Shown here: piece after piece, positions 8,564 through 17,799 of the stretch
How the letters are laid out: each line of letters opens with the position of its first letter
Position numbering within the stretch: the stretch's first letter is position 1
From: Cohnella herbarum
GTDB taxonomy: Bacteria > Bacillota > Bacilli > Paenibacillales > Paenibacillaceae
Reading direction: 5' to 3'
Assembly: GCF_012849095.1 (NCBI RefSeq)
Contig: NZ_CP051680.1
Location: 5,301,501 to 5,365,500, forward strand
DNA length: 64,000 bases
The notes under the pieces: generated by a model
What the model was told of the DNA's origin: nothing
What the model saw: the letters and a program-made list of their open reading frames with translations, nothing else
The model's database searches: none
Translations under genes and position numbers: made by a program

Positions 8564-9055
8564 TTACGACGGCTTGTAATAAATGATCCCAACCAACGTG
8601 TTTCCTTCGATCAGATTGTCGACAAGAACGGTAAGCCGGAACCCCCACTCCGGGCTTTCGCCCGTTGCGGTAATCCCCCCGCCTACAGGGGGTTGCTCCT
8701 CGTACTTGTAACCTTTTTCCTTAATGTAATCGCGATAGGGTTGGATCGCTTCTTCGACGGACTTCTTCGTGCTGAAGCCGATATCGAAGTAAACGCCCCC
8801 CGGTTCCGGCTTTTCTTCTTTATAGTACCTAATATTAGATGCGTCATCCGCCAAAATAGGAAGATCCTGAGGATAATCGGACGGAATCGTCGCTTCGTTG
8901 TCCACGACTTCCTGCGAAACTTGCGCTTCTTCCACGGCCTTCTCGATTTCCGCGCCGAGAGCGGCCGCATTATCCTTCTTCCCGCCGCAGCCGGCAAGAA
9001 CCGACAGTAGAACAACACATCCCATGAGAAGCAGCGAAATCCTTAGCCTGCTCAT
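8564..9055 (-). CDS. putative lipoprotein of unknown function
   Basis: From the ATG at 9055 the protein is 163 residues and begins with a lipoprotein signal (MSRLRISLLLMGCVVLLSVLAG, then C). The lipobox LAGC predicts attachment to the outer face of the membrane. The mature part is acidic, with a region YFDIGFSTKKSVEEAIQPYRDY followed by a predicted beta strand segment; no family was recognised. GGGGTG 5 nt before this ATG supports the start; a frame opening 10 codons earlier lacks one. It stands alone with its own terminator. Confidence 0.75.
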   Translation of the reverse strand: MSRLRISLLLMGCVVLLSVLAGCGGKKDNAAALGAEIEKAVEEAQVSQEVVDNEATIPSDYPQDLPILADDASNIRYYKEEKPEPGGVYFDIGFSTKKSVEEAIQPYRDYIKEKGYKYEEQPPVGGGITATGESPEWGFRLTVLVDNLIEGNTLVGIIYYKPS

Positions 9056-9141
9056 CTGCTCACCCCGTTCGTTTTTCCATAACAAGGTAAATCATAGCAT
9101 GACGGCCTGACCTCGGATATTATACGAAAGTTGTATTTTAC

Positions 9142-9849
9142 TTACGCGGGAACGAACAATACGCTGCCGCAAAACTCGCATTCCCTCGATCGTCCCGGAA
9201 TAACCGACGAAGTCGATCCGCATCCCGTACAAGTGACGGATTGAGCGGTAAGACCGGATGCCGCGGCCTGTTCGGTCAGGATGATCTGCTCTCTTGTCGC
9301 TTCGTTCGGTCGTCCCGTCGAAGTCGCGGCCGAAGTCGGATCCGTCGCTCTGCGACTACCCAACGTAACCACTTGGGCTACCGGGTCGAACCTGGCATCC
9401 GGCAATCTGTGAGATGCGATCATGTACGTTAAATCCTGGGTCACGTTACGCCGGCTCACCCCCGTTAATTCAGAAATGCGGCTAACGGACTCAATTCCCT
9501 GCGCGGTCGTAAGATGATAATACATATTGTACAGATTTTTCATTTTCTTCTCTCTCGTCGACCCGAGAATGTAGAAGATCACTCCGGGAAGACCCAGAAA
9601 GATCCCAAAAACCACGACCATAGGAATAATGTCGTCCGATCCGGTTGACGATGCGAAAGTAATCAACAAGATTAGCCCATAGAGAATCATAAAAGAGTGC
9701 CCGACCACCCCATAATCCTTCGCTCTCAAATGATTATATTTATAATGCGTCGCGAACCGGATGATTAGCAAGATGATTCCTACCGGAAAAAATACTAACA
9801 TGGAAATAAGAACGATAGCGGTATGAATCTTAGGTTTGTCTATAGCCAA
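9142..9849 (-). CDS. membrane protein with winged-helix-like and zinc-ribbon domains (YdjG/H-like)
   Basis: A 235-residue protein, third gene of a three-gene operon. It has about four membrane segments in residues 10-95, a region like a winged helix (RISELTGVSRRNVTQDLTYM) and a C-terminal zinc ribbon (CTGCGS ... CEFCGS). The start is a TTG at 9849 behind GAGAGGGA. It resembles the membrane partners encoded with SPFH protein YdjI in Bacillus (YdjG, YdjH), which form a membrane platform for the stress protein PspA. That assignment rests on context and architecture. No PspA gene is in the window. Confidence 0.6.
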   Translation of the reverse strand: MAIDKPKIHTAIVLISMLVFFPVGIILLIIRFATHYKYNHLRAKDYGVVGHSFMILYGLILLITFASSTGSDDIIPMVVVFGIFLGLPGVIFYILGSTREKKMKNLYNMYYHLTTAQGIESVSRISELTGVSRRNVTQDLTYMIASHRLPDARFDPVAQVVTLGSRRATDPTSAATSTGRPNEATREQIILTEQAAASGLTAQSVTCTGCGSTSSVIPGRSRECEFCGSVLFVPA

Positions 9850-9864
9850 GGTGCGATCCCTCTC

Positions 9865-10617
9865 TTATCCCTTCAATTGAATGAGCTTCTGGTTTCTTCT
9901 TGCGATTAGATTCCCGATCTCTTGAATTTGCCTGCCGATCCGTTCGGATTGCCCGTTCGCTTCCGCCGCCTTCTTCAGACCGTTAATCTCTCTCGCCAAC
10001 AACTGAACTTGATTCAGTACGTCGGCTTCCGTATCGGCAAGCGAAGGATGGGACGTCGGATCGCTGTAGCGGACTTTCTCGTCCAAATTCGCAACGTCTT
10101 TCGAAAGGCGAGAGCTCGCCTCGTCATTCCAACCTTCCAGCTCCTGCTTAATCGAGAGCAGCGAATCGCGCACTTCAGGGACCCACTGTATGGAGGAAGA
10201 CGAGGGGTCGCCATCCTGTTGCTCCGAATGCCTGACGTACAGCGTCACTAAACTCGCCATAATGGCCGCTATCGCTAAGGCAATGAAATGCAGAAGAACG
10301 TAGGAAGTCGTCGACACGTCGAGCACCAACGAGAAGACGATAATGAATACGATAACGACGATCAAATACAGTCCGGCGATCGCGCTGAACGCGAGGTATC
10401 CGGGAATGAGTCCGCTCGATCGTTTCCCTTGGGACAAATAGTGGAGCACCAGCCCGTAGATCGCGGTTTCCGCCAAGAGCAAAGCTAATGACGAAAGCCA
10501 AGTATGGCTAGTCCGCGAGTACGGCGCAACGGCCAAAAACACGACCGCGAGGGTAATCAATATGCCGAGCGCGTAAATGAGGGTCACAACGCGCGCGTAA
10601 TCCCTTTGCTTATCCAT
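9865..10617 (-). CDS. membrane protein with C-terminal coiled coil, SPFH operon
   Basis: A 250-residue protein with about four membrane segments in residues 10-130, then a soluble region rich in charged heptads (LLSIKQELEGWNDEASSRL ... REINGLKKAAEA) that should form coiled coil. It lies 10 bp downstream of the SPFH gene and 15 bp upstream of the zinc-ribbon membrane gene, so the three are one operon. No enzyme motif is visible. By analogy with the Bacillus ydjGHI cluster it may be a membrane anchor for the SPFH protein. Confidence 0.6.
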   Translation of the reverse strand: MDKQRDYARVVTLIYALGILITLAVVFLAVAPYSRTSHTWLSSLALLLAETAIYGLVLHYLSQGKRSSGLIPGYLAFSAIAGLYLIVVIVFIIVFSLVLDVSTTSYVLLHFIALAIAAIMASLVTLYVRHSEQQDGDPSSSSIQWVPEVRDSLLSIKQELEGWNDEASSRLSKDVANLDEKVRYSDPTSHPSLADTEADVLNQVQLLAREINGLKKAAEANGQSERIGRQIQEIGNLIARRNQKLIQLKG

Positions 10618-10627
10618 GTCGCTCCTC

Positions 10628-11956
10628 CTACTCGATTAATTTATTGCCGCATTCCAGACAAAACTTCTGCCCGGGCTTAATCTCATGCTGGCATTGTCCG
10701 CATTTCAGAATCATGCTCGTCCCGCAGTTCATGCAGAACTTGCCTGCGGGATCGACCAACTCGCCGCAGTTGTGGCAAGGGTTCCCTCCGATCGCATGTC
10801 CGCACTTCACGCAGCTTGCCGCATCCGCCGCGTTGTCGGCCCCGCATTTGGCGCAGGCGTTATTCGGATCGCCGCAATGCAGACAGAACTTGGCGCCAAC
10901 GGGAAACGACTTGCCGCAGGCGTTGCATTCCACATCCGTAACCGATGGAGCCGCTGCTGCCGCCGCCAGGAAATGATGCCCGCAGGAAGCGCAGAACTGC
11001 GATTCCTGTCTATTCAGCGTCTGGCATTTCGGGCATGGCTTATTATAAGCCGCAGCAACTTGAGCGACCGGAGCCATATTTAACTGTCCGGCTAACCCCG
11101 ACATCTGATTGCCGACGACTCCTCCGATCCCGAAGCCCATGCCCAGCCCGATCCCCGCTCCCATGACGCCCGCGCTTGCGCTGCCTTCGTTCCTCGCGGC
11201 GCCTTCCAGCGTATCGAACGTTCGCTCCTGTTGATACGTATAACCCAGAATATCCATTTCCGCCTTCTTGGCGAGCGCTTCCTTTAATCTAGTCGTCGCC
11301 GGGTCATCATCCGGGATATTGATCGAATCCATGAAGAAATTAAGGATTCGGATGCCGTATTCCAAGAACACCGGACCGATCCGCTCTTCGATATGTTTGG
11401 AGATCTCCGATATGTACGCGTTAATCTCGAGAATGCTAATCTTCTTGAATATTAAGTACGAGGAGATCAACTCTTTGATGTTCATCATCAACAATCCGCG
11501 AAAATGCCTCGTCATCGCGTCCTTATCGAATACCGGGATCGTACCGATCAGCTTCAGGAGGAACTTCCGGGTATCCTCGATCTGCAATCCGAATTGCCCG
11601 AAGGAACGGACGGATACGATGATTTGATATTTCGGGTCTTGCAGCTGCAGGGGCGTCGCGGTTCCCCACTTGACGTCCAGGGAGTTGATCTTGTTGACGT
11701 ACCACACTTCCGCGGTGAACGGAGAACGTCCTCCGAACGGAAGATTAACGATCGTTTGCAGACCGGGTATATTTTGCGTGCTTAACGTGTGCCTACCCGC
11801 TCCGAATAGGTCCAACGCTTTGCCGCCTTTGAACAGAACAGCCTCCTGCGTTTCATGTACGATTAATTGCGTCCAAGTTCCAAGCTCTTGCTCGGGATAT
11901 TTCCATGCGTATACGTCCGCAGGTCCATCATATTTGACGACTTCAACGATTGCCAT
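10628..11956 (-). CDS. SPFH-domain protein with five C-terminal zinc ribbons (YdjI-like)
   Basis: The 442-residue protein starts like the YdjI/virion-core SPFH group (WKYPEQELGTWTQLIVHETQEAVLF) and carries the SPFH core to about residue 230. A glycine-rich patch follows (GAGIGLGMGFGIGG), then five zinc ribbons with ten CxxC knuckles between about residues 310 and 440 (CPKC/CASC, CNAC/CLHC, CAKC/CVKC, CHNC/CMNC, CGQC/CLEC). YdjI of Bacillus recruits PspA to the membrane and is soluble, as this protein appears to be. Bacillus YdjI is shorter; the ribbon array here is long. The start at 11956 has AGGAGG 11 nt upstream. Confidence 0.82.
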   Translation of the reverse strand: MAIVEVVKYDGPADVYAWKYPEQELGTWTQLIVHETQEAVLFKGGKALDLFGAGRHTLSTQNIPGLQTIVNLPFGGRSPFTAEVWYVNKINSLDVKWGTATPLQLQDPKYQIIVSVRSFGQFGLQIEDTRKFLLKLIGTIPVFDKDAMTRHFRGLLMMNIKELISSYLIFKKISILEINAYISEISKHIEERIGPVFLEYGIRILNFFMDSINIPDDDPATTRLKEALAKKAEMDILGYTYQQERTFDTLEGAARNEGSASAGVMGAGIGLGMGFGIGGVVGNQMSGLAGQLNMAPVAQVAAAYNKPCPKCQTLNRQESQFCASCGHHFLAAAAAAPSVTDVECNACGKSFPVGAKFCLHCGDPNNACAKCGADNAADAASCVKCGHAIGGNPCHNCGELVDPAGKFCMNCGTSMILKCGQCQHEIKPGQKFCLECGNKLIE

Positions 11957-12267
11957 TTACGTTCGCGCCTCCTCTTATGACTAACGAACCGAAACTTCTG
12001 GTTCGAATTTACTATTTTCTACGAGATTCTGCCTATTTCGACTCTATTTTCTATTCTACGTTTAATAAAATTTTCCTTTGAAGCATTTCCCATTAGAGTA
12101 AAAGTTTTTTGTTTACCTTTGAAAATAGGGAGAAAAACGGCAAACAACCCGAAATCTCCCCTTTTCGGGAAGGTTACGGGTTTGTGCACGTATAAAGAGA
12201 CCGCCTTCGACCATCCTAGTTAAAGAACAAACCAAACTTCGGTTCCGCGAAGGAGGTGAAATACGCA
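11957..12267. other. divergent intergenic region, SPFH operon and DUF1540 gene
   Basis: The stretch is AT-rich between about 12000 and 12130 and contains a direct repeat on the minus strand (CGTAGAATAGAAAATAG and CGTAGAAAATAG). Both promoters must lie here, but no clear sigma-A or sigma-W pair could be assigned. The plus gene has a strong AAGGAGGTG at 12250-12258. Confidence 0.4.
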
Positions 12268-12423
12268 ATGGCTAAAGATGTTCTATGCGAAGTGAATTCA
12301 TGCAAGCATTGGGCGCCGGGAAATGCTTGTAACGCTTCTTCGATCTACGTCGTGAACAACCGCAACAAGCAAGCTTCCCATTCGGAAGAAACGGATTGCA
12401 AAACGTTCGAATCGAAAATTTAG
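12268..12423 (+). CDS. DUF1540 small cysteine protein
   Basis: A 51-residue protein, start ATG at 12268 with an almost perfect AAGGAGGTG ribosome site. The sequence MAKDVLCEVNSCKHW then GNACNASSIYV and ETDCKTFES fits DUF1540, a small family with four conserved cysteines that probably binds a metal; many Firmicutes have several copies, some linked to sporulation. It is too short for most automated calls. A strong terminator follows 28 bp after the stop. Confidence 0.88.
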   Translation: MAKDVLCEVNSCKHWAPGNACNASSIYVVNNRNKQASHSEETDCKTFESKI

Positions 12424-12451
12424 GCTGTGCGCTCACACATCCTGCAAGGCG

Positions 12452-12476
12452 AAGGCATCCGCTCGGATGCCTTTTT
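12452..12476 (+). terminator. intrinsic terminator of the DUF1540 gene
   Basis: AAGGCATCC (12452-12460) pairs perfectly with GGATGCCTT (12465-12473) around a 4-nt loop and continues into TTTTT. Confidence 0.92.
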
Positions 12477-12499
12477 GAACGTTTCAAAGGATTATTAAA

Positions 12500-12814
12500 C
12501 TCGATTATTTCGAGTAATTCGTCCGTATTTGGATCTACGGCGGAAAGTTACTCGATTATTTCGAGTAATTCGTCCGTGTTTGGCGCTGCGGCGGAGAGTT
12601 ACTCGATTATTTCGAGTAATTCGTCCGTGTTTGGCGCTGCGGCGGAGAGTTACTCGATTTTTTCGAGTAATTCATCCGTGTTTGGCGCTGCGGCGGAGAG
12701 TTACTCGATTATTTCGAGTAATTCGTCCGTGTTTGGCGCTGCGGCGGAAAGTTACTCGATTTTTTCGAGTAATTCGTACGTGTTTGGCGCTGCGGCGGAA
12801 AGTTACTCGATTTG
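12500..12814. repeat. 51-bp tandem array A, six units plus a partial seventh
   Basis: Units start at 12500, 12551, 12602, 12653, 12704 and 12755, each exactly 51 bp, with a partial copy from 12806. Units differ at only a few positions. Each holds an inverted repeat: TTACTCGA and TCGAGTAA around a 5-nt loop (shorter in the first unit). The array lies between the DUF1540 terminator and the 3' end of the convergent gluconokinase. Because 51 is a multiple of 3 a frame stays open through it, but that frame has no ribosome site and starts inside the DUF1540 gene. Confidence 0.95.
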
Positions 12815-12891
12815 CGGCAATAACCGCCAATTCTTGTTCCCTTGTATTGTATCCAACATTGAGAACTATTATCACTCATCGCATTTTATTG

Positions 12892-14414
12892 TTAGCGATA
12901 CTTGCGCTGAAACTCGGCGATCGCCGAGAAATGCTCCGGCAACTGCGCCAATAAGCCCTTATAGATGTTAAGCAACTCGCGATACAGCTCCGTATTCCGC
13001 AAGTTCGGCTCTACGCGCTCCGCGATCGGCATCCATTCCTTCGCTTGGCTCCAATCGCGAATTTCCCCTAGCCCTTGCATGGCGATAATCGCCGCGCCTA
13101 GCGCCGAAGCCTCCGTCACCCGCGGCACTTGGACTTCCTGCCCCAGCATGTCCGCGAGCATCTGCCGCCATAACGGCGATTTCGCGAAGCCGCCCGAAGC
13201 CCGCACCTCGCGCGCGGGTCCGGCAAGCTCCTTCAGCACGTCGGCCACCGACAGCACCGCAAGCATCACGCCTTCTAGGCCAGCCCGGATGAAATGCTCC
13301 TGCCGATGGCCCAGATTCGTCCCGAAGAACGTACCGCGCGCTTCGGAGTTGTAGATCGGAGACCGTTCGCCGGTCAGGAACGGAAGGAACATCAAGCCCT
13401 CCGCTCCCGGCTTCACCTGCGACGCCACCTCGAGTAGCCTCTCATAGGTTAACTGCTCATTGCCTGCCGCGAACATGGAATCCCGCAGCCACTGCAGAAC
13501 AAGCCCCCCGTTATTGGTCGCTCCGCCGATGACGTAGGAGGAATCGCCGGCATGATAACAGAACGACCGATGCCTCTCGTCCGTTAGCGGCTTGTCCGTC
13601 ATCATCCGTACCGCCGCGCTCGTTCCGATGGTTACCGCCATTTCTCCTACGCCGATCGCGCCGACTCCCAGATTCGCAAGAGGTCCGTCGCTCCCCCGAG
13701 GAAAAACGGCGTTTCGCGGTTTACTCCCATCTGCTCGGCATAACTCGTTGCCATGCCTTGCAATCTATACGTTCCCGGCCGCAAAGCCGACAATCTCCCG
13801 GCATCCAATCCTACGATTGTTAGCGCCTCTTCGTCCCATTCCAACGTATCCAACGCCAAGAGACCCGTCCCCGAGGCAAGCGCGTGATCTACGACCCATT
13901 CTCCGTACAGATGGTAGAGCACGTATTCCTTGATCGATACGAACTTGGCCGCGCCGGACCATACTTCCGGAAGATGGTCCCTGATCCACAGCAGCTTCGG
14001 GAGAGGAGACATCGGATGAATCGGCGTGCCCGTACGGCGATACACTTCTATCCCGCCGAGCCGATCGCGAATCCCTCGCGCCTCCATCTCGCTTCTCCCA
14101 TCCGCCCATGTTATGCTTCGCGTCAACGGGCGACCGCCCGCATCCACCGCGATGACCGAATGCATGGCCGAGCTCATTCCTAGGGCAGCCACGTCCGAGC
14201 TCTTCAACCCGCTGCGATCCAGCGCCCCTCTTACGCTCTGAACAACAGCCGCGGTAATCAGATCCGGCTCTTGCTCCGCCCAACCGGGCCGCTCCTGAAT
14301 GAGCGGATACTCCACGGCGAAGCTGCCGAGCATGCTCCCTCCCGCTCCGAACGCAACGCTTTTCGTACTGGTCGTTCCGATGTCGATACCGATAATGGCT
14401 TTTCCGTTTTGCAT
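12892..14414 (-). pseudogene. gntK: gluconokinase (FGGY family), frameshifted
   Basis: Two frames together make a full FGGY sugar kinase of about 507 residues. The first (13647-14414) has GIDIGTTSTKSVAFG, GMSSAMHSVIAVD, GRPLTRSITWADGRS and TGTPIHPMSPLPKL, which mark gluconokinase, the kinase making 6-phosphogluconate. The second (12892-13641) has the FGGY signature region MAVTIGTSAAVR and the C-terminal ATP-site GGFAKSPLWRQML. The break falls in a run of five Cs at 13693-13697: adding one base restores the conserved LGGSDGPLANLGVGAIG. It may be a true inactivating frameshift, a homopolymer read error or programmed slippage. It diverges from the sugar ABC operon and may serve with the 2-ketogluconate-type reductase at 25572. 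Confidence 0.85.
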
Positions 14415-14520
14415 GATTCGTCACTCCCGCCAGCCTGACTTCTACTGCTACATAGCTGTTATACCATATCGGCTCCGACCGCCGCCACAAGTGCGATCGA
14501 CTTCGTCCTTTCATCGTTTA

Positions 14521-14559
14521 TCTAAAAATAGTGCACTTTAAGTGCTAAAGTTAATACAC
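14521..14559 (+). promoter_or_regulatory. direct-repeat operator upstream of the sugar ABC operon
   Basis: Two direct half-sites, TCTAAAAATAGTGCAC (14521-14536) and GCTAAAGTTAATACAC (14544-14559), start 23 bp apart. The same arrangement recurs at 25441-25479. Tandem half-sites spaced about two helical turns are typical of AraC-type regulators, here the YesN-like protein or the AraC protein of the same locus. Confidence 0.75.
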
Positions 14560-14630
14560 TGGCGCTGATTGTAAGATGAAAACGTAATCAGGAAACACTG
14601 AAGTTCAACAAGATTAGGGGGAATCAAACA

Positions 14631-15962
14631 ATGATTAATAAGAAAAGAAAGCTGTCGACGATCCTTGCGAGCATAACGGTCCTTGCGACGACCGTGGGAT
14701 TGCTCAGCGGCTGCGGCAGCTCCGACAACAACGGGGAAACCGGCAAAGACGGCACGAAAAACGTAACGCTAACGATGGTCGTATCCGGAAACAAAGCCGC
14801 GGACGGCCAAGATTTCGAACTAGACGTCCTTCCTAAAATGGTTAACGAGAAGTTCCCGAACATTAAACTGGAAGTACAGAAGCTTCCGGACGATCAGTAC
14901 AACACCTCCATTAAGACGAAGCTTGCCGCAGGCGAAGCGCCCGACTTCTTCCGTGTATGGCCGAGAATGGGCTCCGCGGCCAGCATTATCGATCTTTCCA
15001 AAGCGGGCTATCTTGCGGATCTATCGGACTTGCCTTTCATGAGCAACATCACGGACGGCGCAAGAGAAGACATGTCGAACGACGGCAAAGTATACGGAAT
15101 CGCCAAAGGCATCGACATGCTGGGAACGTATTACAACAAAGACCTGTTCGCGCAAGTCGGCATTACCGAAATCCCGCAAGACTGGGAATCGTTCCTTGCC
15201 GCTAGCCAGAAGCTGAAGGACGCAGGCATTACGCCGATCGTCATGGGCGATAAAGATCCATGGTGGATTCAATTCGGCGCTTACCAATTAGCGGCGAACA
15301 CGGTTTACTCGGCCGACAAGGATTTCGACCTCAAGCTTCAAACCGGAGAAAAGAAATTCACGGATCCGACTTGGGTTAAGGCGATCTCGATGTACAAGGA
15401 ACTGTACGACAAAGGGTACATCGCGAAGAACACCCTAGGGCTGGGCGGCCCTCAAGCTACGCAAATGTTCATCGACGGCAAAGCGGCCATGATCTTCGAC
15501 GGAACTTGGGATTACCCGACTTTAACGGCTCAAGGCGCAGCGAGTTTCGAACGCGGGTTCTTCCCGCTTCCAGGCAATGAGAAAGGCCAACCGGTATGGC
15601 AGGCGGTCTCGACGGCGGCAGGCTGGGCGGTTAACGCGAAAACCGATCACTTGGAAGAGGTTAAGCAAGTATTGAACTACTGGTTCGACAGCGAATCCGA
15701 CTTGTTCAAAGAGTGGGTTAAGCTAAATCCTTCGATCAGCGCGTTTAACGGCGTTCCGTTGAACAACGATCTTTACAAAGAATCTTACGAGCTCTATCAA
15801 TCCAGCGGCAACTCGAGCTACTTCGCGAATCAAATGTGGCCGAACGGCGTAGCCGATACCCTTCAGGTGAAATTCGGCGAAATCATCGGCGGTCGCAAAA
15901 CGACTCCGGAAGACGTCGCGAGCGCGATGCAAGCCAAGTTCGACGAGCTTTGGAAGAAATAA
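14631..15962 (+). CDS. sugar ABC transporter substrate-binding lipoprotein
   Basis: A 443-residue family 1 extracellular solute-binding protein. The signal ends in the lipobox LLSGC, so the mature protein is tethered outside the membrane. Typical features are FFRVWPRMGSA near the cleft, YYNKDLFAQVGI, and the C-terminal MQAKFDELWKK. It should deliver an oligosaccharide or glycoside to the two permeases downstream. The ATG has AGGGGGAA 8 nt upstream. The nearby rhamnosidase-type genes suggest a rhamnose-containing ligand, which is inference. The gene is preceded by the direct-repeat operator at 14521. Confidence 0.9.
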   Translation: MINKKRKLSTILASITVLATTVGLLSGCGSSDNNGETGKDGTKNVTLTMVVSGNKAADGQDFELDVLPKMVNEKFPNIKLEVQKLPDDQYNTSIKTKLAAGEAPDFFRVWPRMGSAASIIDLSKAGYLADLSDLPFMSNITDGAREDMSNDGKVYGIAKGIDMLGTYYNKDLFAQVGITEIPQDWESFLAASQKLKDAGITPIVMGDKDPWWIQFGAYQLAANTVYSADKDFDLKLQTGEKKFTDPTWVKAISMYKELYDKGYIAKNTLGLGGPQATQMFIDGKAAMIFDGTWDYPTLTAQGAASFERGFFPLPGNEKGQPVWQAVSTAAGWAVNAKTDHLEEVKQVLNYWFDSESDLFKEWVKLNPSISAFNGVPLNNDLYKESYELYQSSGNSSYFANQMWPNGVADTLQVKFGEIIGGRKTTPEDVASAMQAKFDELWKK

Positions 15963-15987
15963 TCCGTCATCACTAGATTCGAATCAG

Positions 15988-16007
15988 GGGGACCCGACAA
16001 GGTCCCC
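15988..16007 (+). promoter_or_regulatory. stem-loop between binding-protein and permease genes
   Basis: GGGGACC (15988-15994) pairs with GGTCCCC (16001-16007) around a 6-nt loop, without a real T-run (TTCCC). Such hairpins after a binding-protein gene often protect its mRNA 3' end and give it higher expression than the permeases. Confidence 0.6.
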
Positions 16008-16038
16008 TTCCCATTCGATATAGAAAGGAATTCACGGC

Positions 16039-16920
16039 ATGAATTCAGCGGTATTGAAAAAAACGATGTACTGGTTCGTTGTGCCCGCTTTGACGATGTA
16101 TCTGGTGTTTTGGATTTATCCGATCTTGAGGCTGTTCCAATACAGCTTTTCCGATTACAACGGTTTCGTCCAGGATTTTAACTATGTCGGGTTCGACAAC
16201 TTTTCGCAGATCTTCAAGGACGGCGTAGCCGGAACTTCCCTTACCAACACATTGATCTATACGTTAGTTTTCGTCGTTTTCAGCAACTTAATCGCTTTGG
16301 GTTTGGCATTTCTCCTGAATATGAAAATTCGAGCCACCGGCCTGTATCGTACAGCTGCATATGTTCCGACTTTGTTCAGCGCGATTGTCGTTGGTTTTAT
16401 ATGGAGTTACGTTTATATGCCGGATAGCGGCTTGATCGCGACCGTATTAAGCTGGTTTGGTTTCGACGGTGCGAATCTTAACCTGCTAGGCAACTACGAT
16501 TCCGCGTTATACGCGATCACCACGGTCGATATTTGGAAACACATCGGAACAAGCACGGTCATTTTCCTTGCGGGATTGCAGACCGTACCGGTCGATCTCG
16601 AAGAAGCCGGGAAAATCGACGGAGCGAACGCCTGGAAAATCACCCGGTTTATCCGTCTTCCGTTGCTGGCAACCTCCATCACGATTAACTTAACGCTTAG
16701 CGTCATCAACGGTTTGAAAGCTTTCGACTATTCTTTCATCATGACGAACGGCGGACCGGGGCGGGCGACGAGCACGCTGCTATTCGAAATATTCCGGATG
16801 GCGTTCCGCGAGCAACAGTACGGCAAAGCTTCCGCGTTGGCCGTCATCTCCTTCGCCCTTATTATCGTCATAACGTCGTTCTTCGTTCTGAAGCTGAATA
16901 AAAGGGAGGTATCGGCATGA
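16039..16920 (+). CDS. sugar ABC transporter permease, MalF/LplB type
   Basis: A 293-residue inner-membrane permease with six segments and the EAA loop (EEAGKIDGANAWKITRFIRLPLL) that contacts the ATPase. It forms the channel with the next gene, whose ATG overlaps its stop by 4 nt. The ATG has AGAAAGGA upstream. No ATP-binding subunit lies nearby; carbohydrate importers of this class in Bacillales share a genome-wide ATPase (MsmX/MsmK). Confidence 0.93.
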   Translation: MNSAVLKKTMYWFVVPALTMYLVFWIYPILRLFQYSFSDYNGFVQDFNYVGFDNFSQIFKDGVAGTSLTNTLIYTLVFVVFSNLIALGLAFLLNMKIRATGLYRTAAYVPTLFSAIVVGFIWSYVYMPDSGLIATVLSWFGFDGANLNLLGNYDSALYAITTVDIWKHIGTSTVIFLAGLQTVPVDLEEAGKIDGANAWKITRFIRLPLLATSITINLTLSVINGLKAFDYSFIMTNGGPGRATSTLLFEIFRMAFREQQYGKASALAVISFALIIVITSFFVLKLNKREVSA

Positions 16921-17747
16921 GCGGCACCTTGAAAAAAACACTCACCCATGTCGGAATCTCCCTTGTCCTCCTGCTGAACGTGCTGCCGCTTCTCATCGCT
17001 CTATCGAGCTCGTTCCGCTCGGTTAAGAACATGACCAATCCGTTGCAGCTGTTCAGCGAGTTCTCGCTGGAAAGTTACCGGGTCGCCTTCACGAAGATGC
17101 ACTTCATGCAAGCGCTAGGCAACAGTTTAATGCTGACGATTATTTCCGTCGTCGTAGTCGTGCTCTTCACGTCGATGGCGGCCTATCCGATCGCCCGGAT
17201 CAATAACCGGCTCAGCAAAGTATTGTACTTGTTCTTCCTATGCGGTCTCGTCGTTCCGAGTCAAATGGTCATTATTCCGATCGTTCAGACGATCCAAGGA
17301 CTCCATATTCCGAGCTCTCAATATACTCCGATCCTGATGTTCATTACGTGCAGTATCCCGTTTTCTTCTTTCTTGTACACCGGGTTTATTAAGAGCAGCA
17401 TCCCGATCGAGGTTGAAGAATCCGCTCTGATCGACGGAGCCGGATTGCTCCGCAGGTTCTGGCAAATCGTATTCCCGCTCTTGCTGCCCGTAACGGTATC
17501 CGTCGTGATTACGCAAGGCGTATGGATATGGAACGATTACTTCTTTAATATGATCTTCATTTCCAAGGCCGCGGAATCTCCGTTACCGCTTGCGATGCTC
17601 GGCTTCATGGGGGATCAGACGAACCCGACCGCATGGAACGTTCTGTTCGCGGCATGTTTCCTCTGCGCGCTTCCGCTGCTCGTGATTTTCGCATTCTTGC
17701 AGAAGTACTTTATCGGCGGACTTACCGTCGGTTCGGTCAAAGGTTGA
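16917..17747 (+). CDS. sugar ABC transporter permease, MalG/LplC type
   Basis: A 276-residue permease, partner of the gene at 16039, with six membrane segments and the EAA loop EESALIDGAGLLRRFWQIVFP. It ends in GGLTVGSVKG, the usual C-terminus of this group. It is translationally coupled to its neighbour by an ATGA overlap and ends 20 bp before a bidirectional terminator. Confidence 0.93.
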   Translation: MSGTLKKTLTHVGISLVLLLNVLPLLIALSSSFRSVKNMTNPLQLFSEFSLESYRVAFTKMHFMQALGNSLMLTIISVVVVVLFTSMAAYPIARINNRLSKVLYLFFLCGLVVPSQMVIIPIVQTIQGLHIPSSQYTPILMFITCSIPFSSFLYTGFIKSSIPIEVEESALIDGAGLLRRFWQIVFPLLLPVTVSVVITQGVWIWNDYFFNMIFISKAAESPLPLAMLGFMGDQTNPTAWNVLFAACFLCALPLLVIFAFLQKYFIGGLTVGSVKG

Positions 17748-17766
17748 TTTATGCAGCATTAAGACG

Positions 17767-17799
17767 AAAGAACAGGCCCGAGTGTCAGGCCTGTTCTTT
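17767..17799. terminator. bidirectional terminator between permease and yesN-like genes
   Basis: AAAGAACAGGCC (17767-17778) pairs with GGCCTGTTCTTT (17788-17799). The yesN-like stop codon (17785-17787) is inside the loop. T-runs follow on both strands. Confidence 0.93.

Noticed and set aside
12396..12971. A 191-codon open frame running through the 51-bp array A
   Set aside because: The period is a multiple of three, so a frame stays open by construction. It has no ribosome site, starts inside the DUF1540 gene, and overlaps the 3' end of gntK.
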